The notes below the pieces were generated by a model, which made no database searches, had not been told where the DNA came from, and saw only the letters and a program-made list of their open reading frames with translations. A DNA stretch of 64,000 nucleotides from Aphidius gifuensis (Eukaryota; Arthropoda; Insecta; Hymenoptera; Braconidae), in the NCBI RefSeq assembly GCF_014905175.1, contig NC_057790.1, forward strand, positions 2,666,001 to 2,730,000. Direction: 5' to 3'. Positions 48,181 through 62,529 of the stretch are shown here, in pieces. Positions within the stretch are counted from its first letter, which is position 1. Each line of letters starts with the position of its first letter. The translations under genes were made by a program, and so were the position numbers.

Positions 48181-49800
48181 TTCAAGTTTCATTAAATAGC
48201 ATAAGGGTAGTAAATTTATACTAAAAAAGAAAAAAAAAATAATAATAATATATAAATATTAAAAAAAATTAAAATATAAAAAGTAAATATAAAAAATCAG
48301 CACTCAAACTTTTAAAAGTTTAAGGATAAAAATTTTAATTTTTTTCCATTTAAAAATTATTATTAATAATGTCAACATGATACTTGAAAAAATTAACATT
48401 TAAAAATATTAATAGTACCAAAAATAAACTGTGGTTTTTAATTTTTTTCTATACAATTGTATAATAAAAATGAATTTTTTATTTGAAAAAAGAAAATAAA
48501 TTATTTCAAAGAATTCGCTAATATTATTAATATTTTTATTTTAAACATTTATTATTGTTATTATTATTTATAATTTTGATAAAAGAAAAAAATTTTCTTT
48601 GTATTCTTTACTGGGTATTTTTATTTATATTTTAAATTGCGATTTTTTTTTTTTTTTTTATATTGGATTAAGAAAATATACTGTGAATGGAATACAAAAA
48701 AAAAAAAAATAAAATACTGCTTATTTATACGGAATACATTAACAAATTGAATTCTAAAAGCACAAAGATTTTGTTTTTTTTTTTATTAAAAATGTTGCTT
48801 TTAAGAAAAATTTATATATATTTTATAAAAATTAAAAATAATGAACGAAAAAAGAAAAATAGTTTAAAAAAAGAAAAATAGTTTAAAAACAGAAAAAATA
48901 AATAAAAGTGACTTATTCTGTTATAATTTTTTTTTTTTAATGTCTTACTGAATTACTCTGTAAACTAATTCTGACATTGTTCAAGTGCACTTTATCCCTA
49001 TCTCCCATCTATATACAATTGATTAAAAAAATAAACTTAAAAAAAGGGTTTAACTAAAACTTCAAAAATATATATAAACTACTGTGTTATTTTCTGCTCA
49101 AAGTGAGCGACACACAGTCTATAGAAACTTTAACAAAGAAGTAATTTTTTTTTGTTATTTTAGCTGTTACCACTTGAATTCTTCAAGTTAAAAAGAAAAA
49201 AGAAAATTGAGTTTATTTTAAAGACAAGTGTTTGACAATTTATCATCGCACACAAAAAAAAAAGTATTTTCTTTGCAAATTGTTTTTTAAAAATATTAAA
49301 AGAGTTAATACAAAATGATGACTTGAATATTTATAATGATAAAAAATTCGCATGATAAAAACGCATAAAAATATAAATAAAAATGACGATAATCAGAAAA
49401 AAAAAAAAATAAATAATAATGCGTTCGTAAAAACAAATATATTCTCGTCATCTAAAAATTTTATTACATCGCATCACGCGTCATTATTATTTTATTTATT
49501 TTCTCTTCTTGTTATCTATCAATTTGTTGATTTTTACAGCTCAAAAAAAAAACATCCACACATATATTATATAACGAAAAATAAATAAAATAAAAATATC
49601 AAAAGTGTCAAAAGTTAAGCAAAGAAAAGAAACATATTCTAATAATAATTTATAAACTTGAAAATTATTTTTAAAATATTATATATCTAAATTGTAGTTT
49701 AATATATTTTTTTTAGCAAAAGACAGATGTGAAAACGCATGTTTTATCAAGGTAATATATATTCAAGTATAATATCTATTTACACATATATGAAAATGGG
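48181..49800. other. Gene-free stretch
   Basis: A/T-rich with long homopolymers. Frames at 48687-48881 and 49352-49588 are lysine/asparagine/phenylalanine-rich translations of such tracts. Nothing else recognised. Confidence 0.5.
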
Positions 49801-49806
49801 TGGAAA

Positions 49807-50575
49807 ATGATGTATAAATGGTGGGAGACTAGTCTCTGGTGGTCCGGGTCGCAGAATAAAGCCGCCAACGATGAGGGTAAAAGAGGGACAAGAGGGTTGG
49901 AAAACTCGCAAACCGGGAGATCGATAGCACACCACAGCGACCCAGCTTTTGCCCCCAACGCAACTATGCCGGTAACTGCTGCCACTACACACACATACAT
50001 TTTATTATTATTATTATTATTATTTTCTTCCATTAATATATTATTTTTTTTACCAACTACTACATTACTCCGATTTTTTTTATTTTTACATTTATTTTAA
50101 GTAGACTTTATCATGTACAACATAATTTTCACACCTGAAAATTATCGATTTATTATTAGTATTTATTTATTTATTAAACATATTGGTAATATAGAATTTT
50201 TAAATTTAAAAAATATATATTTAATAATAGATGCTATATTATTATTATTTTTTAAATTATTTATTATGTGTGAATGTTGACAAGGCTGTTAGCTAATTGA
50301 ATGCACTTGTAACTTGAAATAATAGTTACAATATAATGATGAGATTTAAATAAAATTCACATATTGTTTATAAATTTATATTTATTTATTTATTTATGCA
50401 AATTGAAAACAAATATATATATTTTATTTATATAACAACAATTTGTATGTATGAGTATTATGTGTCAGGATAATGTTTTTTTTCTTTTTTGTATTTTTTT
50501 ACAGTGAGAAACCCAAGATACTATAACTGCTTTAGAGTCGAGAGACGATGCTCCAAAAGAGTCGAGAGAAAAATA
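49807..50575 (+). ncRNA. Candidate spliced transcript, probably non-coding
   Basis: A GC-richer block (about 49825-49985) ends at a possible donor, CCG|GTAACT (49972). About 530 bases on, a very strong acceptor follows a long pyrimidine tract (TTTTTTTACAG, ending at 50504) and opens a second GC-richer block that contains AGAGTCGAGAG twice (50534-50544 and 50558-50568), then AATAAA. Joined, the plus-strand frame from ATG 49807 would meet TGA at the first codon of the second block, leaving 55 unrecognised residues, so a non-coding RNA or the end of an untranslated leader is more likely. Exon joining is inference from splice signals. Confidence 0.3.
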
Positions 50576-53500
50576 AAATAAGAAAATTGTATATAGGTAT
50601 ATATATAAAAGAGAATTTTTTATTTTTATTTACACAAGAAAAGAGTGCACTTATAGAGAACACTGTATATATACCCTAAAACATTATACGTGTTGAAAAT
50701 AAATTTAAAATTAAAAATAATTATTACAACTTGAAAAATAATTTTTTTTATTATTTTATTTTTAGTTGATTATTTAAAAAAATAAATATTATTTATTTAA
50801 TTTTCTTATTTGTATTATTAAATTATTTATTTATATTTAATTTAAATTTTAATTGAGATAGTATTTGATGGATAAAAAAAAGGAAATAAAAATACAATTA
50901 TAAGCCAATCATTCGTGTAATTTTTTAAATGCGATATACAAGCGGGTGTTTATTGACCCCATGGGATTTTGTCAAGATATTTATAGATTTTATTATAGCC
51001 AATAAAAATTATATTGAATTACAAAGTATTATCTAAATACGTACTTTAAATAATTAAAATTGAAATACATCAAAAAATACAATTTATAAAATAAATATTT
51101 ATTATTTTTAGTAACTTATATTTTATATCAAGTTATTGGTTGAGTGTGTGATGTGTATCTATATCATTTGCTATTTTTTATTTCATTTTTTGATTGAAAA
51201 AAAAAAAAAATATATACCCTTAGTCTAAGTGGCATACTTGACGAATTGTTTTACCAATTTTTTTATTTGACATCTAATACAAATAAAAATAATAAATATT
51301 TTTTTTTATTTTTCTAAACTCATGATTAACATTAAAAATTATCATTTAGAATTTTTCATCATCATTTTAATATTCATTCGATGGATCTTTCAATTTATTT
51401 TTTTTTTTGCACAAATATATAAAAATGATCTAAGCTTCAAAGTGCACAGTGATTGATAGATTGTAAAATTTTTAAAAAGTACTATTTTATTTATAAAAAA
51501 ATATAATACGAATGATCATGATGATGAAGAGTAAATTGATTTTATAAATATAAATTAACTGTTATTTTATATGAAAAATCATAATGGAAAAAAAAAAATG
51601 ATAGAAGAAAAAAAATAATATATGATACTAATTTCTGTGGATTTTCACTCGGACAAATGATTAATCACGGTAATATATATTGTTACATACAATAAAAAAA
51701 TATATATAACAATGAAAATGATGATGATAATAGTAAAAATGAAATTCTAGGGTGTATATTAACGTCATGGATTTATCAAATTGGTGGATTCGTATTATGA
51801 AAGCCAATGCCAGCAAGTGTGTTAAACGAAAAAAAAAAGCAAAAAAAAAAATAAAATACTCTAAAGAGAGAAGAAAATCACGAATGTATATTGGAGTATG
51901 TATATTGAGAGATGAAAGATAGAAAAAAAAATAGGAAATATGCCGTTGGCGAAAATGCGTTTCATCATGATTTATATGAAAAAAAAATGAAAAGATAAGG
52001 ACAATATGGCCCAAGACACTCATTTTTTTTTTTTTTTTTTTTTTCTCTCAAGAGTTTTGTATACGTGCTCTCATTTTCTGATGATTATATTTATCTATTT
52101 TTTTTTTTTCTATATTTATTTATTTTTATCGAATGATTTATTATTTATTTTTTAAAAGTTGCTTGTTAAAATGTAGAGGCAACAAAACCAAGCTTACTTA
52201 TTATGGCTTGATATAAATAAAAAAAAAATTCATGACATTATTTTAATAAAGCAATGAATGACTTTATTTTTTACTTGAAAAAAATATATATACTTTAAGC
52301 TTTTGATCGCAATTCTCAAGTAGATCAAAACATTTTCAGAAAATTCGAAATATTTTTTGCAAGATGGCGTTCAAATTTAGAGTAAAAAAATTCATTTTAT
52401 TTTACTTTTTTCATAGATATATCTGAAAAGGGTATCTTCAACTACGACCATAATATATTTCAAAAAAAATTTACGATTTTTCTAGTATCTAACACCACCA
52501 TTATTCAATTGCTTTCAATAAAATACTGTTACTAAAAAAAAATTGAATTTCTTATCTATTTTTTTCAGGAAAACTAATTCATTTCTATTATAAAGAAAAT
52601 AAAAAAAAATACAAACAAGTTCAATATGTTAATCGAAAGTACACAAATAAATTTATCGAGTAACACCCTATTCAGCTAATCTACAAGGAATAAAAGCGAC
52701 AAAATCAAAATAAAAAAGCCACCAAATTCAATTGAAAAGAAAATTATTAAATTCAAAAAAAATCAATGATAAAAAATAGAAATTTTTCAAGAAAATTAAA
52801 ATCAATTTGATGATGTAAAATAGAGTTGTTTTAAAAATTACTTGTAACAAAATCCAAGTGAGTATTCCCTTGTGAAACACAGCTGAAGCTGTAAAATCAT
52901 AGACTAATTATAAACAACAATTAATCATACTAGATTATCCCATTGTTAAATTAGTATGAAGACAAATAAACAATATAAATCTATATCAGTATGTACATGT
53001 TGTTGTTCAAGGGACCATGAACATTCAAATGGAATAATCATTAAATCTGGTTGTTTCAAAATAGTGTTATACTGAGAATTGTTAGACGAAGAATTCTAAA
53101 GGATGATGTATGTTCTTCCCGCATGTTATAGTTTTTGAATATATATATATATTTATACAACTAGATGTTGGTTATGGTTTGGACTAGATGATGAAAACAA
53201 ACAATTCATAAATGTAAGTGCAGTATTCATATACACAAACACACAAATAACACATAACAAGTAAATTTTATCAAATGGAAACTGCAAATGATGAAGCTTT
53301 CCAATTTGTAGATTGTTCATTTTGAATTTTCATTATATTATTTTGAAGATTAATTAAATAAAAATGTAAATTTTAAAATTTTAAAAATATTTAAATGTTA
53401 AATATAAATTTTTTAATTTAATTTGTATTAAAAAATTTTTAATATTTTATATTTTTTTTTATTTTAATTTCATATTTTAGTAAAATTAATGTAAAAATTT

Positions 53501-56500
53501 CAGTATAAAATTTTAAATGACAAAATTAAACATTAAATAATTGAAAAATTTAATTTTTAAAATTTACAATTTGTTTTTTATAAAAGTTCACATTACTCAG
53601 TTATTTTTTCAAAAAAAAAAAAAAATGAAAAAAACATAATCAATTGATAAATTAAAATAAAGTTTTAAAATTAAAAATAACAAAATGAAAACATTGTTAT
53701 AAAGTGAGAATACTTAATTATAATTGACGAAACAATTTTCAATTTAATAGTTGTTGTTGTTGTTGTTGTTGTTATTTTAATATATATATGTTAATAATAT
53801 TGTTAATGTTGTTTGTGTACTTTTAATGTCATCAAGTGACATGATCATGAGAGTATATCATATACATGTTATATACTATTACATAGTTAATATGTATTTG
53901 TGTATTTTTGTGTATATATATATTTACACTAACGATGAGAGAGAAATTTCATAGGACACTTTATAATTGCTTATACTGCTTGATATAACATTTGTGTCGT
54001 ATTACAGACACGTGAATTTCCGTTATAGTTTTCCTACTGAAAGTTTTAATGTTAAACTTATAACCAACACTATAACTAAATATTGATGTTATGTAAACTA
54101 CTGATTAAACTTTGCCAAGTTTAGTGTTGTTTTTTTTTATTATCAAATATATTTATTAGTTTGTTATTTTATTATTATTTAAATCAATTATTGTTACAAT
54201 TATTTAAACAAAATATTAACTATATTTTTCAATTTTTATTTATTTATTTGTTTGAGATAAAAAGATTTAAAATCATTTAATATTGTTCAATGTTTTGGGT
54301 CAACGTTTGTAAAATTTATGAAATAATATTTATTTTTTTCTTCAACAATTGTTTGATTGTTAGAATTTCTTATTATTGATAGAGTCAAGAGGGTATATAT
54401 ATTGTAATATAAAGATTCAAGTTTTATTTTTCTCAATCTGATGAAAAGCTCAATTCTTTTTTTTTGTCATCTCTAAAAGTCTTTATCTTTGAACGACAGA
54501 TAGGTCGACATAATACTCTCTCCATTTTCAGAAAAGATTACCTATATATACGCAATTTCAAGGTTATAAACTCTAATTTTTTTTTTTTTTTTTTTCTATA
54601 TTAACTATTTTCTTCTCTTCTAGTTTTCGTTTATCATTTTAGTTTTACCCTGAAGAGTCATTTTTTTTTTTTTTTGTGTTATTATTACAACGAGAAAAAA
54701 AAATATTAAATGAAAAGTTTGCACTGGACTCGTGGGGAACATAAGAATAAAGCTATTTATTTATTTTGTTGATTTTTAACATTATTTTTATATTCTTATT
54801 AAAATTGTAAATATAAATTGCTAAAAGTTGATATAATTTGAAAACGAAAAACGTATTTTTTTTTTAACAAACCACGAACAATGAAACGTGAATTTTGTAT
54901 TGTTTAATTTTTTTTTAAATAATATTTTCAGTAATTTGATTGAAATGAAATTTTCAATTAGTAAAATTCTTCTTTGAAAATTTCTTTCCATTGTTTTCAT
55001 TGTGCGTTTCAGAATATTTTTTCTATGGTTATACAAAAAATATTTGTCATTGTATAATTCGAGTTTTAATTACATTTTCTTTTTTTTTCTATTATCTAGA
55101 CTATTCGATTAAAGATAAATCAATAATGACAAAAATAAAAATAAGAAAATTAAAATCTCAAGCTTAATATAAAATCTTATTTAAACGGATTATTGATAGA
55201 GGATTTTCTTAGAATTAATATTGAATTACACAGTATAAACTTTGTGGAAATACCTCATAAATATTTTGATACCCATCTTTATGCACGAAGAATACCAAAA
55301 TAAACATTATGAAATTTACTATATACATATAAGTCAAAATAAAATTCAATAAAATATGCTTCACCGTTGATAACGAAAAATTATTTTCAAAAACCAAATT
55401 CTTATCTGCAAAAAATAAATTCTTTATTTTTGGCACTTGATACATTCGAAAAAAAAAAAATTGAATTGATTTGCAGTAAGCCAGTGTGTTATCTAGTACA
55501 CTAACAGTCGAAAAGTTATCGACAGCTATTTAAAATCTTCCGAAAAAAAAACCTCACAATAGAAATTAAATTATTATAAAAATTTCAAAAAGAATTTTTA
55601 ATTCCAAGCTAATTTAATAAAGCCATAAAAGAACACAGTAAAAAAAAGAAGCAATTTTTTTTATCATAATCTAGTTAACGTTCTACATTACCGACTAGAT
55701 CCTTTTGAGTTTTCAAAAAAAAATTGAATTAAATCTGCTCATCTCGAAATGTTTTTTAATTAAATTTTTTTATTTTATTGGTGAATGTGAGTGGCCACTT
55801 TGCTTCAACATCAAAGAGACTGGTTTTAAAAAATTTCAAATCCTGTCAACTGGATTGCTGGATATCCCAGCATGTTTGATTAAATTATCTGTGACCCTGA
55901 CGTCCATATAAAATATATAGACACATATTTAATTCCTTTGAGAAGATAAATCAACACATTATCCGAATAAATAAAAAATACCATTGTCATTTATATTTAT
56001 TTTTCATTATTCATCAGTCAATTAATGTGGATAAATTACAAAATATAGTTGAGAAAAAATAATACCTAATTAAAAAATAAAGTACACATGAATAAAAATT
56101 TCATGAAAGTAATAATTCAAGCTAAAATAAACATGCTATATTCCCAAGTGATGTGTATGCACACGCATGTAATATTCATTTATGTAAAAAAAAAAAGAAA
56201 AAGGAATTTCTTTCTTTTTTTTTTTGTCCTGTTCAAGGATAAAAAAATATTGAGAGAGTATTTACTGATGTAATTGATGAAGGTCAAATGAAAAATGTGA
56301 AAACAAATTACACTGATGTAAAATTTAAGAAATTTTAATGAAATAATAAAAAAGAAAAATAGTATTTTTTGAAAAAAATAAATTTTAATGAATTTATAGA
56401 TTTTTAAATTTAGCAAAAATATATTTAATCGAAAATTCCCGGGATAATTTAATAATAATTATATCAATTTATAAATTGAAATAATAAAAATTTCATTAAA

Positions 56501-57200
56501 ATAGCTGAACAATATAATAAATTTTAAATAGTATAGTAGATAAATTAAGAGAGCCAAGACAAAGTGAAAAATAAAACATAGCTAATTCTAATTTTGATTT
56601 GCCACATTGCATTGTCGTCCAAAGTTAATTTATTCAACATCTACATTACAATGATGTTTTATTTTTTTTTTTTCATCTACTATTTAAGCTAACTTTCTAA
56701 GTTTCTAGCACCATCATCCCAAAAAAAAATTGACATGAACATTTAACAACATAAATTAACCAAGTCAACTGTACAAAATGCATCTTGTGATTTATTTAGC
56801 ACAAATTTAATTTAACATACAATAAAAATCATCAAAAAATATATCCCTATAAATTAAAACTTAAAGTTTTTAATACTCAAATAAAGCTAAGTTTAAATAC
56901 AAAAATAAAATAAAACAAAAATTAAGAAAATATGTAAAATCAGATTAAATATAACGCCTCAAGAAAAAAAATATAAAAAATATAAATTTATGCAATAAAG
57001 TAATCACTTTGGGTAATAAAAATTAATAAACACAAATTCCTAGGTTATAAAAAAAACAAAAAAAAAAAAATTAAAATAAATAAAATAACATGTAGGGGCT
57101 GATATGATGTGCACGAGAAGAAAAAAAAAATAAAAAATATAAGGGATGATAGAAGAATAGTAAAATAAAAAAAATTTAAAAAAAAAAGAGAAAAAAAATT
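50576..57200. other. Gene-free stretch
   Basis: A/T-rich throughout. It includes a TTG microsatellite at about 53750-53773 and scattered open frames (51661-52023, 54821-55036, 55215-55445, 55705-55911, 56180-56416) without recognisable domains or splice context. No RNA gene seen. Confidence 0.5.
53750..53773. repeat. TTG trinucleotide microsatellite
   Basis: About eight uninterrupted TTG/GTT units. Ordinary microsatellite in non-coding sequence. Confidence 0.85.
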
Positions 57201-57209
57201 ATAAAAAAA

Positions 57210-57375
57210 ATGCGAAGCAGCTCAATAGGCCGGTGGAGGTTTTTGTGAGGGAAGAGGTGAGGGTCGAAATGAGGAGGGATGGTGGTGAGAGGGTGCAAGA
57301 AATGGGGATTATACGAATCTTTGGCAGAATGCGGTATTTTAGACACGCAGGCGCGACCCGGGCCAAAGGGTTTTT
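57210..57375. other. Isolated GC-richer island without a recognised gene
   Basis: About 165 bases of mixed composition, G-rich on the plus strand, including GGTGAGGGTCG and GCGCGACCCGGGCC, flanked on both sides by A/T tracts. A minus-strand frame is open through it (within 57176-57409), but the protein is Pro/His-rich and unrecognised. It may be an untranslated exon, promoter or conserved non-coding element. Confidence 0.4.
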
Positions 57376-60300
57376 TTATTTTAAAAAATAGAAAGAGGGA
57401 GAGAGGCACAATTTGTGTCTAATAAGACACAACTACAAATACACAATTATTATATACATATATATATATAAATTAACATGTATTAGAAATATAAATTTTG
57501 GCACGATTTGCAAAATTTTCCAAGGCAAATCGATTCTAGCCAATTTTTTTTTTTTTTATAATAAATTTATATTATTATAGATTATTTTTTTTTTAAATGA
57601 AAAATATATATGTTTTCTATTAATATAGATTATTTTCTAAGAAAAAATATTTCTCTCATTATGTAATTAAAAATATTAATTAATGAAAAAAAAAAAAAAA
57701 AAGAAAATAAATAATCCAAAAGTTTTTTTTTTTTTTTGATCCTTTCTCAATGCTCAATCAACTTTTGTTTTTTTTTTCTTCTTTTTTTTCAACTAGTTAT
57801 TAGTATTATTTATTATTGTTCTTTTTTCTTTTGAAAAGAAAAAAAACCCACTGGGATAAGAATTATTGGGATTAATTTTATGAGACAAGAAAAATGTAAT
57901 AGAAAAAAAAAAAAAAAAAGTTTTGTATTGAAGTAATTTGACAACATGAATTATCCAGTTCAAGTTACAGGGAGAGATTTTCGAGGTTGTCATGATAACG
58001 ATTGTGATTATGATACGCACGTGTTTGGCCTCTTAACTATTACTATTGTTATAGCAATTTTTTTCTATTTATCCCATTTTAAATATATGTATTATTAATG
58101 AGAAGATTTGATTTACTTAACTGCTGTACAAAATAAAAGCATTATACTATATTTATTTTTTCACTTTTTATTTTTATTTTCGCAAGTTTAATATTTACTC
58201 ATTTGTATTTGCACAAATATTTATAATATATGAATATTCGTTTCGTGCAAATGAAGTTAAAAGAAATATAAAATTGTACAGATGAAAAAAAAATTATGTG
58301 GAAAACCAAAAGGGAGCTTTTTTTTTTTTCTTTTTATTACTTCTCTTGTGCAAACTCTTGGGATACATTACTTGAAATTTTTTATAACACATATATTAAT
58401 ATTTTTATTATTATATTGTGGTGTACAACATCGATTCCACTTAAGGGACACGCTCAAGATGAAAAAAAAAAGCGTGATATAGTGAAAAAAAAAAAGCATA
58501 AAAAACCAGGGTGATTCAAGGTGACCTTATTTACGTTACATTTGCGTTTTACTATTTATTTGGTGTATAAAAAAAATTTTTTTCTCGTTCATTATACTTG
58601 TCTGTTGAGTTTTACGATAATCCAAGTGATAAGATTATTTTAGGCTCAATGAATTTTTGTGTATACATACATGAACAATATTAGTAAAAATAAAAAAAAA
58701 AAACTTGACCTTGTATTTTAATTCAAGTATTAAAAATATACATGATTAATTTTATTGTTTCTGTTTTAATCAAGAAATCAAGTTGCTACACCTACGATCA
58801 ATAATATTTTTTTTTATATTTGAAAAAATTATTCAGGGTTTTTATTCAGACTTGAGTGGATAACTAAATTTGCATATGAAAAATATGAATTTTTAAAAAA
58901 GTATGTTTTAAAAAATTCAAATAAATAATATTTAATAATTTTTTTTTCGGATAAATAATTGTATATAGTGTTGTAATAATTGATATTTATAACTAAATTA
59001 ATTATAAATATAAAAAATAATGTTAATTAAGAAAAAAAATATTTAAAAGAACAAAAAAAAACGATTGATAATATTTTTTCATTTAAAAAAAAAATGTATT
59101 ATGTATTGTTAAGAAATGAGGAATTATTTGTAAGGGAGTTTTTGAAGAAGACTAATGTATATGATAATTATTATAAATGTTTTGAGTTAAGATAAATGAC
59201 TTGCAAATAAATCCATGACAGTGACAATTTTTTAGGGTAACATAAAAGCAAAAATAATTATTTTTTTATTATAAATAGTTGATAAGAAACTGATGAAAAT
59301 TTCTTACACATTTGTAATATTTTTTAAAATTAAGATATGCAATAATAAAACCTAACAATAATTAATTTTAATAACTATTACCATTAACTCAATGTCAAAA
59401 TTATTATATAATTTGAAAAAATAATTATTTCAATTATTATACTTAAACATTGTTAAAGCAACAACTCAACTCAATTATACAATAAATTTATAATTAAAAA
59501 ATTAAATTTTAAATACTTCCTCATGTAAATTTTAAAAAAATAATATTCAATTTGACTTTAAATTATTACCTCAGTGGCTCTTTAAAAAAAATACAACTAA
59601 TCCATTTATTTGACCCTAACATAAATAATTAATTAAACAAATACAATAATAATAAATTTAAAAAAAAAAGGTGCAGGTGTTATTAAATTTTCTCATTAAT
59701 CCCCAGCGTATAATTATAACAGTCTCATCTTAATTAGCTCAAAAATAAGCAACAAAGCAACAATATAAAAAAACCCAAAGAACAAAAAAAACCTGACACA
59801 ATTTTTTTTTGTATTTTTATATAAATATAAAATAATAATTCAACACGTGTCTGTAGCCCAATGGGCAAAAGTCTAATTACGTCAAGTCATATCATCATAC
59901 AACTCAGCTCGTTAAAAAATTTATTTATTATTAAACTTTTAAGTATAACAAAGTAGGTATATAAATATAGCCCACCATCCTACTACATACAATCACAACA
60001 TTAAAATAATATTTAAAATTTAAAAAAAAAAAACAATTTGTAGCATAAATCTCTGGCAAGAAATACAAACTGTCTCAAACGTCAAATGTATCCATATTCA
60101 TAGCTATTAAACCGACTGCGTAGATGGTATATTAAAAAATAAAAAAAAAATTAAATTTTGATTATGTGCCATATCACACACTTGTTCCTCTTTATCATTT
60201 GTTAATTTAATTTAATGTTATAAGTACGTGTGTGTGTGTTGCCAAATTTGAAAAAGAAAATAATTTTGTTTTTCAATTTTTATAGCTTTGTATAATTATA

Positions 60301-61420
60301 TAAATTATTTATTACTATTGTTTAAACTAATGGTGAAATTCATGACTGGTAATGTGGCTTGTTAATAATCGCGTGGTCGTATGTCATTAATTTATATACA
60401 CTTGGTAAATTTAATTCGTGCCAAGTACAAATAATCACGTCACATCATCTTTTTTATTTTTTTTCTCCTCGCCCATATATTTTTTTTTTTTTTTTCAACT
60501 CAAGTATGGTGATCATGAACCAGCCATGCATTAAAAAACAAAAATAAATTATTGTTAAATCAAGGTTAAACACCGAAAAAATTAAATAAAATAATTTTCA
60601 TTAATATTTTTATGATAAATATATTTATTTTTTTTTTTCGTTTCAAGTCATTCATGGTATTTCAAGGTTAAATAATATTCAAGATCAATTTGCAATATCA
60701 TTAATAAATTGAGAAAAATACTTTCATGAATTCAATGAAGAAAAAAAAATTAATTAATTTAAGGATAAAAAATTTTTTAAATTAAATTATAAAAAATCTT
60801 TTTATTTTATTTATATTTAAAAATATATTTTTTATAAATTATAATGATTATTAATTAATACGTCATACCGGATGAATGGCAATTTATGCGATTAGCAAGA
60901 AAAAAGTATTGTACTATTGATAAAATATAAATAAAAAAATTAAATTGTCCTCGCAAAAGTGATTTTGCGTTTCCGATTACTCATCAAACTACTGATAAAA
61001 CGATGGCTATTAAATAAACACACATACAATTTTATTATTTATTTATCTGGCTTTAGCTAAATAACTATTTGTTAAATAATAAAAAAAAAAATAAAATTCA
61101 TAATATCTGTTTTTTGTATAAGCCATAATGAAAATTGATACAATAAGTTTTTTGAGTAATAGAAAAATGCAAAAAAAAATAAAAAAATAATATCGTTGTT
61201 TGACCGATAATGTAAACTCAGCAAAAGTGACGAGAGAGTTTGCGTGTGTGTGTGTGTGATATGACAACAATGAACATTTATCACGAGGTTTTTGTTTGAT
61301 ATTTACATTACAAACATACGGATAAAGTATAATTGTAAATAAGTATTTTTTATATATTAAAAATTAAAAAGAAAAAACAATGATATATAAATTTGAGTAT
61401 AAAAATTATTTTTAAAACTC
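57376..61420. other. Gene-free stretch
   Basis: A/T-rich, with no coding exon. A mixed patch at about 59840-59900 includes CACGTG. Open frames such as 58282-58514 and 60359-60547 are not supported by any family similarity. Confidence 0.5.
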
Positions 61421-61422
61421 AC

Positions 61423-61760
61423 CAATATGCTGTTATTTTTTTTTGGTGATAATGATGTCGTCGTATGATGTTGATGTCATTAATTTATTTACATTTTAAA
61501 CTGTCAAATATCATGTCATCCTTGTTGTTGTTATATTTTTTTTTCTTCTTCTTGAATCATTGCTCCAGTTTTTTTTTTTGTCACATCGTTGCTCCTCTTG
61601 ATGCTCACTCAAAAACTTATACACATTTTTTTCTCTCTCACTTAAATACTCTCTTTCAGGCATACTCATTCACTCTCCATTCATCAAACCCATTGACACA
61701 ATCTTACTCTTAAACTCTCAGCAGAAAAAAATAAAATTATAGAAATAAATATGAGATAAA
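61423..61760 (-). other. Candidate minus-strand untranslated first exon ending at a consensus donor
   Basis: Read on the minus strand, purine-rich sequence (repeated GAGAG, AAGAAGAAG, ACAACAACAAG) ends at CATATTG|GTGAGTTTT, a strong donor at 61422-61421. This resembles an insect 5' UTR exon, and a promoter-like island lies upstream at about 62530-62770. No coding partner was found downstream within reach, so the gene it would belong to is unknown. Confidence 0.3.
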
Positions 61761-61806
61761 TTTATTATGTCAAAAAAAAAGAAGAAACCTAGATGTTTAA
61801 TTGCTT

Positions 61807-61838
61807 TGTTGAATGTGTTGTTGTTGTTGTTGTTGTTA
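61807..61838. repeat. GTT trinucleotide microsatellite
   Basis: Seven or so GTT units in non-coding sequence. Ordinary microsatellite. Confidence 0.85.
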
Positions 61839-62529
61839 TGATAAATATATGATAATGAATTTTTTTTATGTAATAAATAGTTATGATAAGTGTGAAGGAA
61901 CTTGAAAAGACAACGTTAAATATACGTCACCGGTTGTTGTGACGCAACTTGTGATTACTTCACCACAATTTGATGATTATTTTATACTGACAATTTGACA
62001 ATATCATCATCATAAACAAGAGGTTTATGTCACCTCAATAATACCAAGTGTCATCTATAATGTACTCTATTTAAAACTCTAAAATATACTCATATTTATT
62101 GCAAAAAAAAAAAAACAAATAAAACAACTATTAAATATTTATAAAAATGATGTTGTCAAATTGAAAATAATATTATTAAAAAATTATCCCACCTTGATTT
62201 GTTTGAAACAAAAAAAAATATATTAAAATTCCAAAAGAATAATCATGTCACAATTATTACACTAATGTTGACATTGTTGTTGTTGATATTTTATCACTTT
62301 AAATAAATCACTTATTGTTTATTTATATTTTTTTAACACAAATATTTGATGACGCTTTTCAGCAATCACACTTTTGTTGATAGAATTGTTTTTTTTTTTT
62401 TTTGTTTTTATTGTTGTGATTTTACTTTTATTTTTTTTTGTTGTTTTATTATTGTTAATTGTTATTGAGAGAGTGTGATTGTTTATTAAGGGTTTGTTGT
62501 TATTTTAGGGGTTTATTTGTTTAGTATTA

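Noticed and set aside
49776..50100. Three overlapping open frames on both strands across the 49.8-kb island
   Set aside because: Products are unrelated to known families and include poly-Asn from an AT-triplet run; treated as a non-coding island.
55705..55911. Plus-strand frame containing GECEWPL, reminiscent of the GEC.FPL motif of BMP-type ligands
   Set aside because: The residues after it do not follow the ligand pattern, no suitable acceptor lies before it, and the rest of a cystine-knot domain is absent.
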